Source: Chamaea fasciata
Lineage: Eukaryota; Chordata; Aves; Passeriformes; Sylviidae
Direction of reading: 5' to 3'
DNA: 64,000 nucleotides
Assembly: GCA_029207755.1 (NCBI GenBank)
Contig: JARCOQ010000006.1
Location: forward strand, 19,380,890-19,444,889
The notes under the pieces are model-generated. The model saw nothing but the letters and a program-made list of their open reading frames with translations. It searched no databases and was not told the DNA's origin. Of this stretch, positions 24,410-33,290 are shown piece by piece (positions within the stretch are counted from its first letter, which is position 1; every line of letters starts with the position of its first letter). Made by a program: the position numbers and the translations under genes.

Positions 24410-26605
24410 TCACTCAATGCTATGTTCTCTAGCCCAGGTGCTTATAAGACTATTCTTGAAATGAGTCCCATTGTCCGACTCGATTCTCTCAGGGGTGCCA
24501 TGTCTCCACAGGACTTGTTTTTCCAGGCCCAGGATGGTGTTCCGGGCAGTAGCATGAGGCACAGGGTAGGTCTCCAACCATCCAGTGGTGGCTTCCACTA
24601 TGGTTAGCACATAACGCTTGCCCTGGCGGGTTTGGGGAAGGGTGATGTAGTCAATCTGCCAGGCTTCCCCATATTTATATTTGGACCACCGCCCACCATA
24701 CCATAAGGGCTTCACCCGCTTGGCTTGCTTGATTGCAGCACATGTCTCACAGTCATGGATAACCTGAGAAATACTGTCCATGGTTAAATCCACCCCTCGG
24801 TCTCGGGCCCACTTATAGGTGGCATCTCTGCCCTGATGACCCGAGGCATCATGGGCCCATCGAGCTAGGAACAACTCTCCCTTGTGTTGCCAATCTAAAT
24901 CTATCTTTGACACTTCTATCTTGGCAGCCTGATCTACCTGCTTGTTGTTTTGGTGTTCCTCATTAGCCCGACTCTTGGGAACATGGGCATCTACATGGCG
25001 GACTTTCACAGGCAGCTTCTCTACACGAGTGGCAACGTCCTTCCATTCATCAGCAGCCCAGATTGGTTTTCCTCTACGCTGCCAGTTGGCCTTTTTCCAC
25101 CTTTCCAGCCAGCCCCACAGAGCATTGGCTACCATCCACGAATCAGTGTAGAGGTAGAGCTTTGGCCACTTCTCTCTTTCAGCAATGTCAAGGGCTAATT
25201 GAACAGCTTTGAGTTCAGCAAGCTGACTTGATCCCCCGTCTCCTTCAGTGGCTTCTGCAACCTGTCGTGTGGGGCTCCATACGGCTGCTTTCCACTTACG
25301 GTTCATTCCCACGATGCGACAGGAACCATCAGTGAAAGGAGCGTAGTGTGTTTCTTCTGCTGGCAGTTGGTTGTATGGAGGAGCTTCTTCAGCTCGTGTC
25401 ACTTGCTCCTCTTCGTCCGTGAAACCGAAGTTTTCTCCTTCCGGCCAGTTTGTAATTATCTCCAAAATCCCAGGGCGATTTGGGTTTCCAATACGGGCAC
25501 GCTGTGTGATGAGGGCAGTCCATTTGCTCCATGTGGCATCGGTGGCATGGTGCGTGGAGGGAGCCTTTCCTTTAAACATCCACCCCAGCACTGGTAGTCG
25601 GGGTGCCAAGAGGAGTTGTGCTTCTGTGCCAATCTCTTCTGAGGCGGCTTGAACTCCTTCATAGGCGGCCAAGATCTCCTTCTCTGTGGGAGTGTAGTTG
25701 GCTTCAGATCCTCTGTAACTTCGACTCCAGAATCCCAGTGGTCGGCCTCGGGTCTCCCCTGGCACCTTCTGCCAAAGGCTCCAGGACAAACCATTGTTCC
25801 CGGCTGCAGAATAAAGCACATTCTTCACATCTGGTCCCGTCCTGACTGGGCCAAGGGCTACTGCATGAGCAATCTCCTGCTTGATCTGGGCAAAGGCTTG
25901 TTGCTGTTCAGGGCCCCAGTGGAAATTGTTTTTCTTGCGGGTAACCAGGTAGAGAGGGCTCACGATCTGACTGTACTCAGGAATGTGCATCCTCCAAAAA
26001 CCTATGGCTCCTAGGAAAGCTTGTGTTTCCTTTTTGCTGGTCGGTGGAGACATTGCTGTGATCTTATCAATGACCTCAGTGGGGATCTGCCGCCGTCCAT
26101 CTTGCCACTTTACTCCCAGGAACTGGATCTCTCTGGCAGGTCCCTTGACTTTGCTCTTCTTGATGGCAAACCCGGCTTTCAGCAAAATCTGGATGATCCT
26201 CTCTCCTTTCTCGAACACTTCAGCTGCAGTCTTTCCCCACACAATGATGTCATCAATGTACTGTAGATGTTCCGGAGCCTCACCTTTCTCCAGTGCAGCC
26301 TGGATCAGCCCATGGCAGATGGTGGGGCTGTGTTTCCACCCCTGGGGCAGCCGGTTCCAGGTGTACTGCACGCCCCTCCAGGTGAAAGCAAACTGAGGCC
26401 TGCATTCTGCAGCCAGAGGAATGGAGAAAAATGCATTGGCAATGTCAATAGTGGCATACCACCTCGCTGCCTTGGACTCCAGCTCGTACTGAAGTTCCAG
26501 CATGTCCGGCACAGCAGCGCTCAGCGGTGGAGTCACTTCATTCAATGCACGATAGTCCACAGTCAGTCTCCATTCTCCATCAGACTTGCGCACAGGCCAG
26601 ATGGC
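24410..26605 (-). pseudogene. pol: ERV pol: reverse transcriptase, RNase H and N-terminal integrase
   Basis: This large frame (open from 26656; the true entry is about 26605 because its first residues lie upstream of the frameshift) encodes, by residue number of the open frame, RT with DIANAFF (Asp71), LPQGW (103-107) and the catalytic YIDD (133-136). RNase H follows with TDGS (Asp443), Glu481, TDSW (Asp505) and HVDAH (556). The integrase zinc region has His602, His607, Cys636 and Cys639, and the core has two of the three catalytic acids (Asp669 in QIDYI and Asp728 in SDNG). TGA at 24412-24410 ends it before the third. Motifs of RT and RNase H are intact. Two lesions, the upstream frameshift and this stop, prevent a complete Pol. 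The style resembles ERVL and gamma-like Pol rather than the YMDD type. Confidence 0.93.
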
Positions 26606-27191
26606 TGTTGAAGGGTGAGTGGGTTTTGCTGACCACCCCTTGGCTCTCCAGCTCACGGATCATCTTGTGGATGGGGATCACGGCGTCCCGATTTGTCCGA
26701 TACTGCCGACGGTGCACTGTCGAGGTGGCAACAGGTACTTGTTGTTCTTCTACCTTCAGGAGTCCCACTGCAGATGGGTTCTCTGATAGTCCCGGCAAGG
26801 TGTTCAACTGCTTAATGTTCTCTGTCTCCACAGCAGCTATTCCAAAAGCCCATCTGAGTCCTTTAGGGTCTTTATAATATCCATTCCTGAGGAAGTCTAT
26901 GCCCAGAATACATGGAGCCTCTGGGCCGGTCACAATCGGAAGTTTCTGCCACTCCTTCCCGGTCAGGTTCACCTCGGCTTCAACCAGAGTCAGTTCCTGT
27001 GATCCCCCCGTCACCCCGGCAATGGAAATCGGTTCTGCCCCCACATGTCCTGATGGCATTAGAGTACACTGCGACCCAGTATCTACTAAAGCTTCATATT
27101 TTTGTGGTTCTGATGTGCCAGGCCATCGAATCCACACAGTCCAAAAAACCCGATTTTCCCGTGCCTCTTCCTGGCTAGAGGCAGGGCCCCT
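26580..27191 (-). pseudogene. pro: ERV protease (pro) with N-terminal RT stub, frameshifted at its end
   Basis: The frame runs on from the gag TAG. It encodes a retroviral aspartic protease: the active site LVDTGS is about 37 codons after the stop, a glycine-rich flap-like segment GVTGGSQ follows, and the ILGIDFL helix motif comes later. The last part, a linker with RELESQGVVSKTHSPFN, is the start of RT. A one-base phase change at about 26600-26606 sends the frame into a TGA at 26582-26580. The protease core itself looks complete and has its catalytic Asp. It would normally be made as a Gag-Pro-Pol read-through product and be released by self-cleavage. Because the break lies after the protease, a Gag-Pro product is still conceivable. 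Confidence 0.85.
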
Positions 27192-27194
27192 CTA
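27162..27194 (-). promoter_or_regulatory. Gag-pro UAG read-through element with hairpin
   Basis: The gag stop is TAG at 27194-27192, and the protease frame continues in the same frame without interruption. After an 8-nt spacer (AGGGGCCC) comes a perfect 7-bp inverted repeat, TGCCTCT (27183-27177) and AGAGGCA (27168-27162), with the 8-nt loop AGCCAGGA. Six loop bases, GCCAGG, could pair with CCTGGC at 27122-27117, making a pseudoknot. This layout matches the known gammaretroviral scheme, where a UAG followed by an 8-nt spacer and a pseudoknot is read through at low frequency. Function here is inferred from structure only. Confidence 0.7.
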
Positions 27195-28973
27195 GCACTG
27201 GTTATTATTCCCTTCTTGGACATACATGGTAGAGGTTCCTTCGAGGGAATCTGACACAGCATTCCCACCTCCGTAATACCTGGCAGCTTGCTCATGGGAG
27301 GCTGAGGCTACCTTCATTCTAGTGGAACTCCCTCTGTTAGCGTTTCTCTCCTTGAGCTCACGTACCTGTGCTGCCAGGACAGAAGTAGGTTTCCCATGCC
27401 ACGCTCCCATGTCCTCCCCATGGTCCCGCAGATAAAACCACAGGTCAGCTCGACAGGTGTACCCTCTCTCTCTCGCTGGGGGATGTTGGGCTCTGATTCT
27501 GGGGCCTGTGACTCGCACCGGTGCTACATGGGAACTGTTCCTTCTCATCTCCTCTCTCACCTCCTTTATCTCCTCTTTGAGTTCCTTCACCACCGCAGAG
27601 ACATGAGCCTGCATTGGGCCACTGATCATACTTTCATAATTTCTGAGCTTGTTGGCAACAGAACCCACTGTCTCTCGGTTATCCTCGGCATTAATTGTTG
27701 CGATGAATGTGGCGTATTGGGATGGTCCATGAGTTGCCAGATTCCACAACATGTGCCCTGTGCATTTAACCTTGTCAGGGTCATTATCATGCTGTCCGGT
27801 CCTCCCAAAAAGTACTTCCAATACTGCCACTTCTCTCAACTGTTGGATTCCTTCCTCAAGGGTCTTCCATCGCATTCTATTGTTGTGCTCTTGCATTCTG
27901 TCTCTGTGGACAAATCTCTCTCTCACACTCATTAGAAGTCGTTCCCAAAGGGGAAGGGGCCTTTGCTCTCTTACAAATACCTGATTTATACCTGAGTCCT
28001 GGGTCAAGGGTCCCAAATTCCTTGCTTCAGCACTATCCAGTTGCACACCTGTACCCATAAGGTCCCAGACTCGAAGTAGCCAGGCTGTATAAGCCTCACG
28101 TCCTCGTCGTGCAATATCTTTTTGCAGATTACGTAGACTTTCATATGTCAGGGACTCAGTGATGATCTCAACCTGTGGCTCTTCTGTGGGCTGTGAGGAC
28201 CCTCCTTTCTTACCCTTAATATCAGGATCTGACGATTTCACTTTACACTTCCTTGTTTCCACAGGGGCGACTGCTGCTGGCTGTGGCTGCCCTTGTGGTT
28301 CAGCTGGAACCTGGACAGTTGTAACATCTGTGGGTTCCACTGCTGCACCATCAGTCTCTGCCTTCTCGGGGCAGGGGGAGGGTTTTTCATGAGCTGGGGA
28401 AATGTACTCCTTCAGCATTTGGCCTATCTCTTTTACCAGAACCTCAACCCAATCCGGGTGGGTCCTTTCTGAGGCAGGCTGTGGGGCAGAGTCAGGCTCT
28501 GGGGTATCATCCCTATTCTGTGGGGTAGGTATCAGGGTGGTTATCCAGGTCAATCTTCCCTTATCTCTGAATGCTAAACAGAATACGCATATTAGCAGCA
28601 CCAGCCATTGTATGATATCATTAGCATTCAGAGAGGATTTAAACCCTTCAAAAACTGGTGGGGCAGACCCAAAGAGATGGGTAAAGGGTTGGGAAAAAGA
28701 AACTTCCCCCGGTGTCATTTCCTCACAGTAGGTACCATTGTTAAAGTAACTCCAAAACCACACAGTTAGTGTACGATAGCCCTGAATCCATGTGCCTGCC
28801 TTCCAGAGGAAATTAAAAATCCATGAGTTCTTCACCTTATTAAGCCATAAAATAAACTGGATGACAGTCACAGTAGCCTTAGTTATAGGGCCCATGTTTA
28901 GATAAGGGCCTGCAAATGGAAGGAATACAGCCACAACCACATGCCACCCAAACCAGGCTAAGTTAGACCACAT
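27192..28973 (-). CDS. gag: ERV gag (intact, membrane-anchored N terminus predicted)
   Basis: A 593-codon frame from the ATG at 28973 to TAG at 27194-27192. The frame is open further upstream to a TTG at 29012, but ATG is the better start and lies about 100 bases after the PBS. Residues 4-22 and about 33-57 are strongly hydrophobic, and a third hydrophobic stretch lies near 119-135. There is no Gly-2 for myristoylation. Residues about 150-260 are rich in Pro, Glu and Gln. The following region is helical and capsid-like, with the phrase CTGHMLWNLATHG and a KELKEEIKEVREEM coiled-coil-like segment. Near the C terminus is a LWFYLRDHGEDM motif. I see no CCHC zinc knuckle and no clear PTAP or PPxY late motif. 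The whole frame is undamaged although pol is broken. By position and partner genes it is Gag; details of assembly are inference. Confidence 0.85.
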   Translation of the reverse strand: MWSNLAWFGWHVVVAVFLPFAGPYLNMGPITKATVTVIQFILWLNKVKNSWIFNFLWKAGTWIQGYRTLTVWFWSYFNNGTYCEEMTPGEVSFSQPFTHLFGSAPPVFEGFKSSLNANDIIQWLVLLICVFCLAFRDKGRLTWITTLIPTPQNRDDTPEPDSAPQPASERTHPDWVEVLVKEIGQMLKEYISPAHEKPSPCPEKAETDGAAVEPTDVTTVQVPAEPQGQPQPAAVAPVETRKCKVKSSDPDIKGKKGGSSQPTEEPQVEIITESLTYESLRNLQKDIARRGREAYTAWLLRVWDLMGTGVQLDSAEARNLGPLTQDSGINQVFVREQRPLPLWERLLMSVRERFVHRDRMQEHNNRMRWKTLEEGIQQLREVAVLEVLFGRTGQHDNDPDKVKCTGHMLWNLATHGPSQYATFIATINAEDNRETVGSVANKLRNYESMISGPMQAHVSAVVKELKEEIKEVREEMRRNSSHVAPVRVTGPRIRAQHPPARERGYTCRADLWFYLRDHGEDMGAWHGKPTSVLAAQVRELKERNANRGSSTRMKVASASHEQAARYYGGGNAVSDSLEGTSTMYVQEGNNNQC

Positions 28974-29077
28974 GATGCAGCCTAATGAGGTTTTTATATC
29001 CAACGCACACAAAAGAAAGTACTAGGTTAGTTAAGAACTGCTATTTCTCTTCCCTTTTCTTTTCTCAGTGCCCTCAA

Positions 29078-29095
29078 GCCCCACGTTGGGCGCCA
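29078..29095 (-). promoter_or_regulatory. Primer-binding site, tRNA-Lys type
   Basis: Eighteen bases, TGGCGCCCAACGTGGGGC on the minus strand, separated from the 5' LTR end by five bases (GATTT). By established knowledge this is the sequence complementary to the 3' end of tRNA-Lys(1,2), as used for example by Mason-Pfizer monkey virus and visna virus. It primes minus-strand DNA synthesis. All 18 positions look intact. Confidence 0.92.
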
Positions 29096-29100
29096 AAATC

Positions 29101-29748
29101 TGTCTTGGTTTAGGAAGACAGGTATCTGCTAGGTAAAATTACAATCAGAGGCTCTTTGGCAAAGATTTGGGAAATAGGAATAGCAGTTCTTTACTAGTAT
29201 GTAATACAAAGCAAACAAACACAAAAAAAACTCCCCCCCCCACCAAACAACTACAGCATTAATGACAAACGACAACAGTACCAAGAACCTTGAGGGCTTT
29301 GTTTCACAAAACCCAGGGCAGTTTGGTTTCGCTGTCCCTGCAGGATCCTCAGAGCACCAAGCTGGAACAGTGGAAAAGTCCCGGGCTGGTAGCTGGGATG
29401 GCAGGATGTCCCGGCAGCGCAGGGGGTGCAGGGTCACGCTGCAGCAAGAGGAGCAGCGCCGAAGAAACTCGAAGGCGAGGCAGAAAAGCGGCCCAGCTTC
29501 TGCTCGGTGTGCTTTGCGGCGGCTGAGATCCTCGAGGAGCGGCCGACACGCGTCTCCCGAACGCCGGAAGCAGAAAAGCACGCAGCTGCCTCAAGCTGTG
29601 TCTTTTACCTGCATTATCTCCCCCTTCCACCTTTTGTCCATCTCTTTGTTTCAGCCAAGCACTCTCAAGTATCCAACACCCGGTCCCCTTGGCAACCCGT
29701 GGGGAAAAAATTCCCCAGAGAAAGAAGGAACAAACCCAACCCCCAACA
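29101..29748 (-). repeat. ERV 5' LTR (648 bp)
   Basis: This is the promoter-side LTR of the provirus. It lacks the 23-bp duplication seen in the 3' copy. Differences from the 3' copy read on the plus strand are ctcggTgtgc versus ctcggCgtgc, ctCgagg versus ctTgagg, and ctgcAtta versus ctgcGtta, all at CpG positions. The CpG-rich core and lack of an obvious TATA suggest a TATA-less promoter, which is an inference. Candidate AGTAAA on the minus strand lies at 29190-29195. Confidence 0.95.
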
Positions 29749-29753
29749 CTAGG
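29749..29753. repeat. Target-site duplication CTAGG, right copy
   Basis: CTAGG directly after the CA terminus of the ERV on the plus strand, identical to 23230-23234. Joining across the ERV restores a continuous older LTR-like sequence, which supports the nesting. Confidence 0.95.
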
Positions 29754-30400
29754 GTTAAGTATTATTGTTACAATTCAGGATGGCTCAAATAACAATATGT
29801 AAGAACTCTGTTTTTTTTGGAGGGCATTACACCAAAAGTTTATTGAGAGGCACATCCTTTTATACAGTGTTTTGGTACAATGAATATTATTGGTCATTTA
29901 GAACAACACCTCCTGACTGTTTTTTAAAAGTAAACAACAAGTTAGAAAAAAACAGCACCTGCTAACGGTCTTACACCTTCCAAGGATTGTTTTTGATTCT
30001 TCCTCACAATCACACGCCAGTGTGGGAAAGCACTAAGTTCCCACAGGCTCTGCGGCCTGATGCCTAGGATTTTCTCCCTGACTAGGGCGTCAGCACCCAC
30101 GAAGAATGGAGGTCAGGAGCCAATGGTATGTGGGCACAGGGGTCGTATGAGGGCAGGGCAAAGGACAATGACCTACAGGGGACACGAGAGCAGACCATCA
30201 GAGATACCACAACCAATGGGAAAAAGGGAAAGGAGAAACCTCTCGAACTAGGGACATATATGAACAATAGACCTGGGCAAGGCCAAGGGGCCAATGGGAA
30301 AAGAAAAACTGAGGCAGATTAACATGACGCTGCTGAGCACTGCACTGCACTGCCCTGGAAGTTCCCCTTATAGGCTCAAGGGTCTCCACAGACATCTTAT
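29754..30400 (-). mobile_element. Older LTR-like element, right part (interrupted by the ERV)
   Basis: This continues the element at 23001-23234. On the minus strand it shows a TATA-like TGTATAAAAGG (about 29858-29868), a CAATAAAC about 20 bases later (about 29839-29845), and upstream three CCAATGG-type boxes, seen on the plus strand as gagCCAATGGT, acCCAATGGG-like and ggCCAATGGG at about 30117-30296. This is the arrangement of a retroviral U3 promoter. The right end is not defined; sequence to about 30400 is GC-richer than the flank. Frames on both strands here are treated as shadows. Confidence 0.5.
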
Positions 30401-32349
30401 GGGGGGAGGTCATCTCAAAAGTTTTGTGCAGCTTCATCTAGAACACACAGCTATGGCAAATGGCAACTATGGTTTGGCTCCTGTCTTCCAAGCACTTGAC
30501 TGTGACTTTATTTTTTTTCTTGCCATTTTCTTTGAAATCTATGTCACATCCCTTGCTATTCCACCTTCTGCTTTCTAAAAATCTATAAAGCTTGTCAGTA
30601 AAGCACACATTTTACATAGATATTCACCAGATCCAAGGTTTACTCTACTCATTGATGCTCAGACCACCAGATTTAACTTTGGAGCTTTTGTGACTGTGGG
30701 CTTTAGACACAACATTTAAGGTTATGGAGGCTTCAGGTTACGCCTTCTGGAAAACAACTTGAGATTAGGGGATATTCAGCACAAATTTTTTCTTCATTTC
30801 TTCCACAGGTGAAAACTGACCCTAGTTTCTTGCTTTTACTGAGGAAAATATTCAGTTTGGCTTTGAGCGAAACACAGGAATGAAATAAAATGGTGGAAAG
30901 CTAGACTTGAGGACACTGATTCAAAGCGTGAGTAGTTAATAATCTTCCATAATATTTTTTTGTATATTGATAACTGAGGGTCTGTCCCCTTCTGCTTGAC
31001 TTCAGACAAAATGAACAGGTCCTTCTTTCCCTCAATCAAAGGATTCTGTAGAATCATAACAAAGATTGTCAGAGTGCCCTCAAAAGAGCTTATTCTGGAG
31101 GAACAATGTAATTCAAACATTTTTCAGGGACAACCCAAGACAACTGAGATCAGCTGATTGGCTAATGATATTTATGAGGAAAAAAAGCAACAATCCAGAC
31201 AATTATTTTCATTATCTGTAAAAAAGTATTTGCAACATTGGCAGCTGATGCTGAAAATTGAATATATCCATGTAGATATTTAGAAGTGCAGTACAGTAAA
31301 ATGTGCACACATTTCCAAAGCACATGCCTTTATCATAACTTTGTGAAAGACAAGCTTTACAATCTTCATTATCTCAAGGTTTTTACTTACTGAAGCTGCA
31401 AATACATTGACTGTCACTAATCATGACAGTTTGTCATAGACTCCATTTCAGGTACGCCAGTGAAGAGAATCATTAGATAGCTTTCATCTGCAGACACTTG
31501 GTTTTATTAATGTTCTGGACACATTTATCAATCCCACCCCAGCCTCCCCTGCCACTTATTTTCCTATTTTTTTCAGGGTGTTGGTGATGTGGGTAGATTC
31601 TTCCATATTTATAGGCAAAACTTTATTTATATTTTTGGACTCTCTATTTTAATTTATGTGGAAAGTACCCAAAGTCTCAGATCAACACCTACAATTCCCA
31701 GTTTTGAAGAAATAAGTGTAAATAAATATTAAAACTGGAATAAGGCCAAACTCAGTTCTAGACTGCCAAAGAAATATTAGAGGATAATAATCTTCAGTCA
31801 ATTAAAACTTTAAATCTACTTTACGAAAAGCTACATTAGCATGTAGATTGAGATGCCTTTTGCATCTTGCATTTTGATACAGTTATTACACTATTCAATT
31901 TCAGTACCATACATTAATAAATATTGGGTTTTCTCAGCACAAAAAAAAAATCTTTTCCATAAAACACAATAAATATAGAAACGAAAAGTCATTACAGCAA
32001 AATAAGCAAGACCAGTATACTTAACAGTGAACACAAGTGCTGAAAGGAAATCATGATAATCTTCAGAGCTCTGGTCTTGATCCTTTTGAATCACAAACTC
32101 TCATCTCACTTCAATGAACTGCAGGTCATTCAAAAGTACTTGTCCAAAACTGGTATATACTTATTTTATCAGAAGGTTGGTGACAACAATATAAAGAAAA
32201 CCTACCCAATGTTGAATTTGAAAACTGATGCATTGATAAATCAAGGCATGGTAATATCACCTTTAGAAAGAAAACCTCAATCTATTAATTAGCTTTGATT
32301 CAAATAATGAAACCTCTCCAAAGTTTATTGTAAGAAAGGATAGATTATT
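30400..32349. other. Intergenic DNA, no gene seen
   Basis: No exon or repeat copy recognised. The older LTR could extend some distance into the left part (to about 30661). Frames at 30836-31120 and 31891-32292 are unsupported. Confidence 0.5.
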
Positions 32350-32354
32350 GCTTC

Positions 32355-32984
32355 TGTGGTAGTTTTGGCTGGGACAGAAACAATTTTCTTCAAAATTGCT
32401 GAAATGGAGCTGTATTTTGGATTTGTACTGAAAACTGTAAATAACTCAGGGGTGTTTTAGCCATTGCTGAGCTGTGCTTGTACAGATTCAAGGACTTTTT
32501 GTTTCTCACCCCATCCCACTAGAGAGTAGACTAAGGATGCAGAAGAATCCGGGAGGGGACACAGCCAGCACAGGTAATTCCATCTGACCAGAGGGATATG
32601 CCGTACTGTATGACATGGTATTCCTATATAAAACTGTGAAAAAAAGTACAAAGATGGGGTTGTTCAGTGACAGCATCTGTCTTCCCAAGTCACCATTTTG
32701 TATGACACAACCCTGTTCTCCTGGAGATGGCTGAACACCTGCCTGCCCACTGGAAGTGGTAAATGAATTTCTTGTTTTACTTTGCTGGTCTGCATGGCTT
32801 TTTCTTTTCCTACTAAAATGTGTCTATCTCAGACCATGATTTTCTCCCTTCAAACCCTTCCAATTATTTCCCCATCCTTGGTGTGGGTGGAGTAAACAAG
32901 TGACTGCCTGAGCCTTAGGATTGTTCTGTGAAATCTCTTAGTTACAAAGTGGGCTGAAACCATGGTTGGGGTGAAACCATAACA
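32355..32984 (+). repeat. Solo LTR of an avian endogenous retrovirus
   Basis: A 630-bp LTR starting TGTGGTAGTTTTGGCTGGG and ending GGTGAAACCATAACA. It has a good TATA box, TATATAAAA at 32625-32633. The flanks are gcttc (32350-32354) and gctcc (32985-32989), a 5-bp target duplication with one mismatch. Internal phrases such as 'gtgctgagctgtgcttgtacag' type text, 'ctcaccccatcccactagagagtag' and 'ctggagatggctgaacacctgcctgccc' are those of an LTR family I recognise as widespread in birds. No internal retroviral DNA adjoins it, so it is a solo LTR left by recombination. Confidence 0.85.
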
Positions 32985-33034
32985 GCTCCTTATGGTGCAA
33001 TATAGCTTTTTATGCAAAATAAAAGCAATTCTGA

Positions 33035-33290
33035 TCCACAGAATCACAGAATGAATGAACTAGTTTGAAAAAAATCTTTGAGATCAAGTTCAACCTATGA
33101 CCTAACCTAACACCTCCTCATCAACTAAACCATGGCACTGAGTGGCACATAGAGTCTTTTTTAAAACAAGTTCAGGGACAGTGACTCCACCACCTTCCTG
33201 AGCAGATGATTCCAGTGCCCAATTACTCTTTCAGTGAAGAATTATATTCTGACATCTGACCTAAACTTCCCTTGGTGCAGCTGAAGACAA
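33035..33290 (-). repeat. CR1 LINE 3' end, reverse orientation
   Basis: On the plus strand it begins with the reversed tail (cagaatcacagaatg), continues with 'tttgagatcaagttcaacc', 'catggcactgagtg' and 'agtgactccaccaccttcctgagcag', and ends with 'ttcccttggtgcagctgaag'. This is the standard reversed CR1 3' untranslated region. It is 5'-truncated and sits 50 bases after the solo LTR. Confidence 0.85.

Larger units (their letters stand above)
23235..29748 (-). mobile_element. Full-length env-less endogenous retrovirus (provirus)
   Basis: A 6,514-bp provirus on the minus strand. In transcription order it has: 5' LTR (29748-29101), a tRNA-Lys-type primer-binding site, gag (28973-27192), an in-frame protease after UAG, RT-RNase H-integrase (frameshifted and interrupted), about 110 bp of non-coding DNA, a polypurine-like tract, and the 3' LTR (23905-23235). 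CTAGG flanks it on both sides (23230-23234 and 29749-29753), which is a 5-bp target duplication. LTR ends are TG...CA. There is no room for env. The 5-bp duplication and Pol style point to a class III/ERVL-like or gamma-like avian lineage, while the PBS is Lys; class assignment by tree is still open. Confidence 0.97.

Noticed and set aside
26595..26610. Programmed frameshift between protease and RT
   Set aside because: No X XXY YYZ slippery site at the phase change, and gag to protease already uses the UAG route.
26606..26656. RT beginning at 26656 as an independent gene
   Set aside because: Its first 17 or so residues overlap the protease-linker frame and do not resemble Pol; the true RT text starts after the frameshift, in the position expected for a continuous Pol.
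24942..27195. Many plus-strand frames opposite pol and gag
   Set aside because: Antisense shadows of the retroviral genes; no independent motif.
27086..27295. Minus-strand 69-codon frame overlapping the gag-protease junction
   Set aside because: Out of phase with both gag and protease and overlapping the read-through structure; no motif.
28974..29012. Upstream start for gag at 29012
   Set aside because: The codon there is TTG; the first ATG of the frame is at 28973, and eukaryotic initiation favours it.
22995..30667. Target duplication gaccag/gaccac for the older LTR
   Set aside because: One mismatch, unusually long implied LTR, and such near-matches arise by chance in AT-rich flanks.
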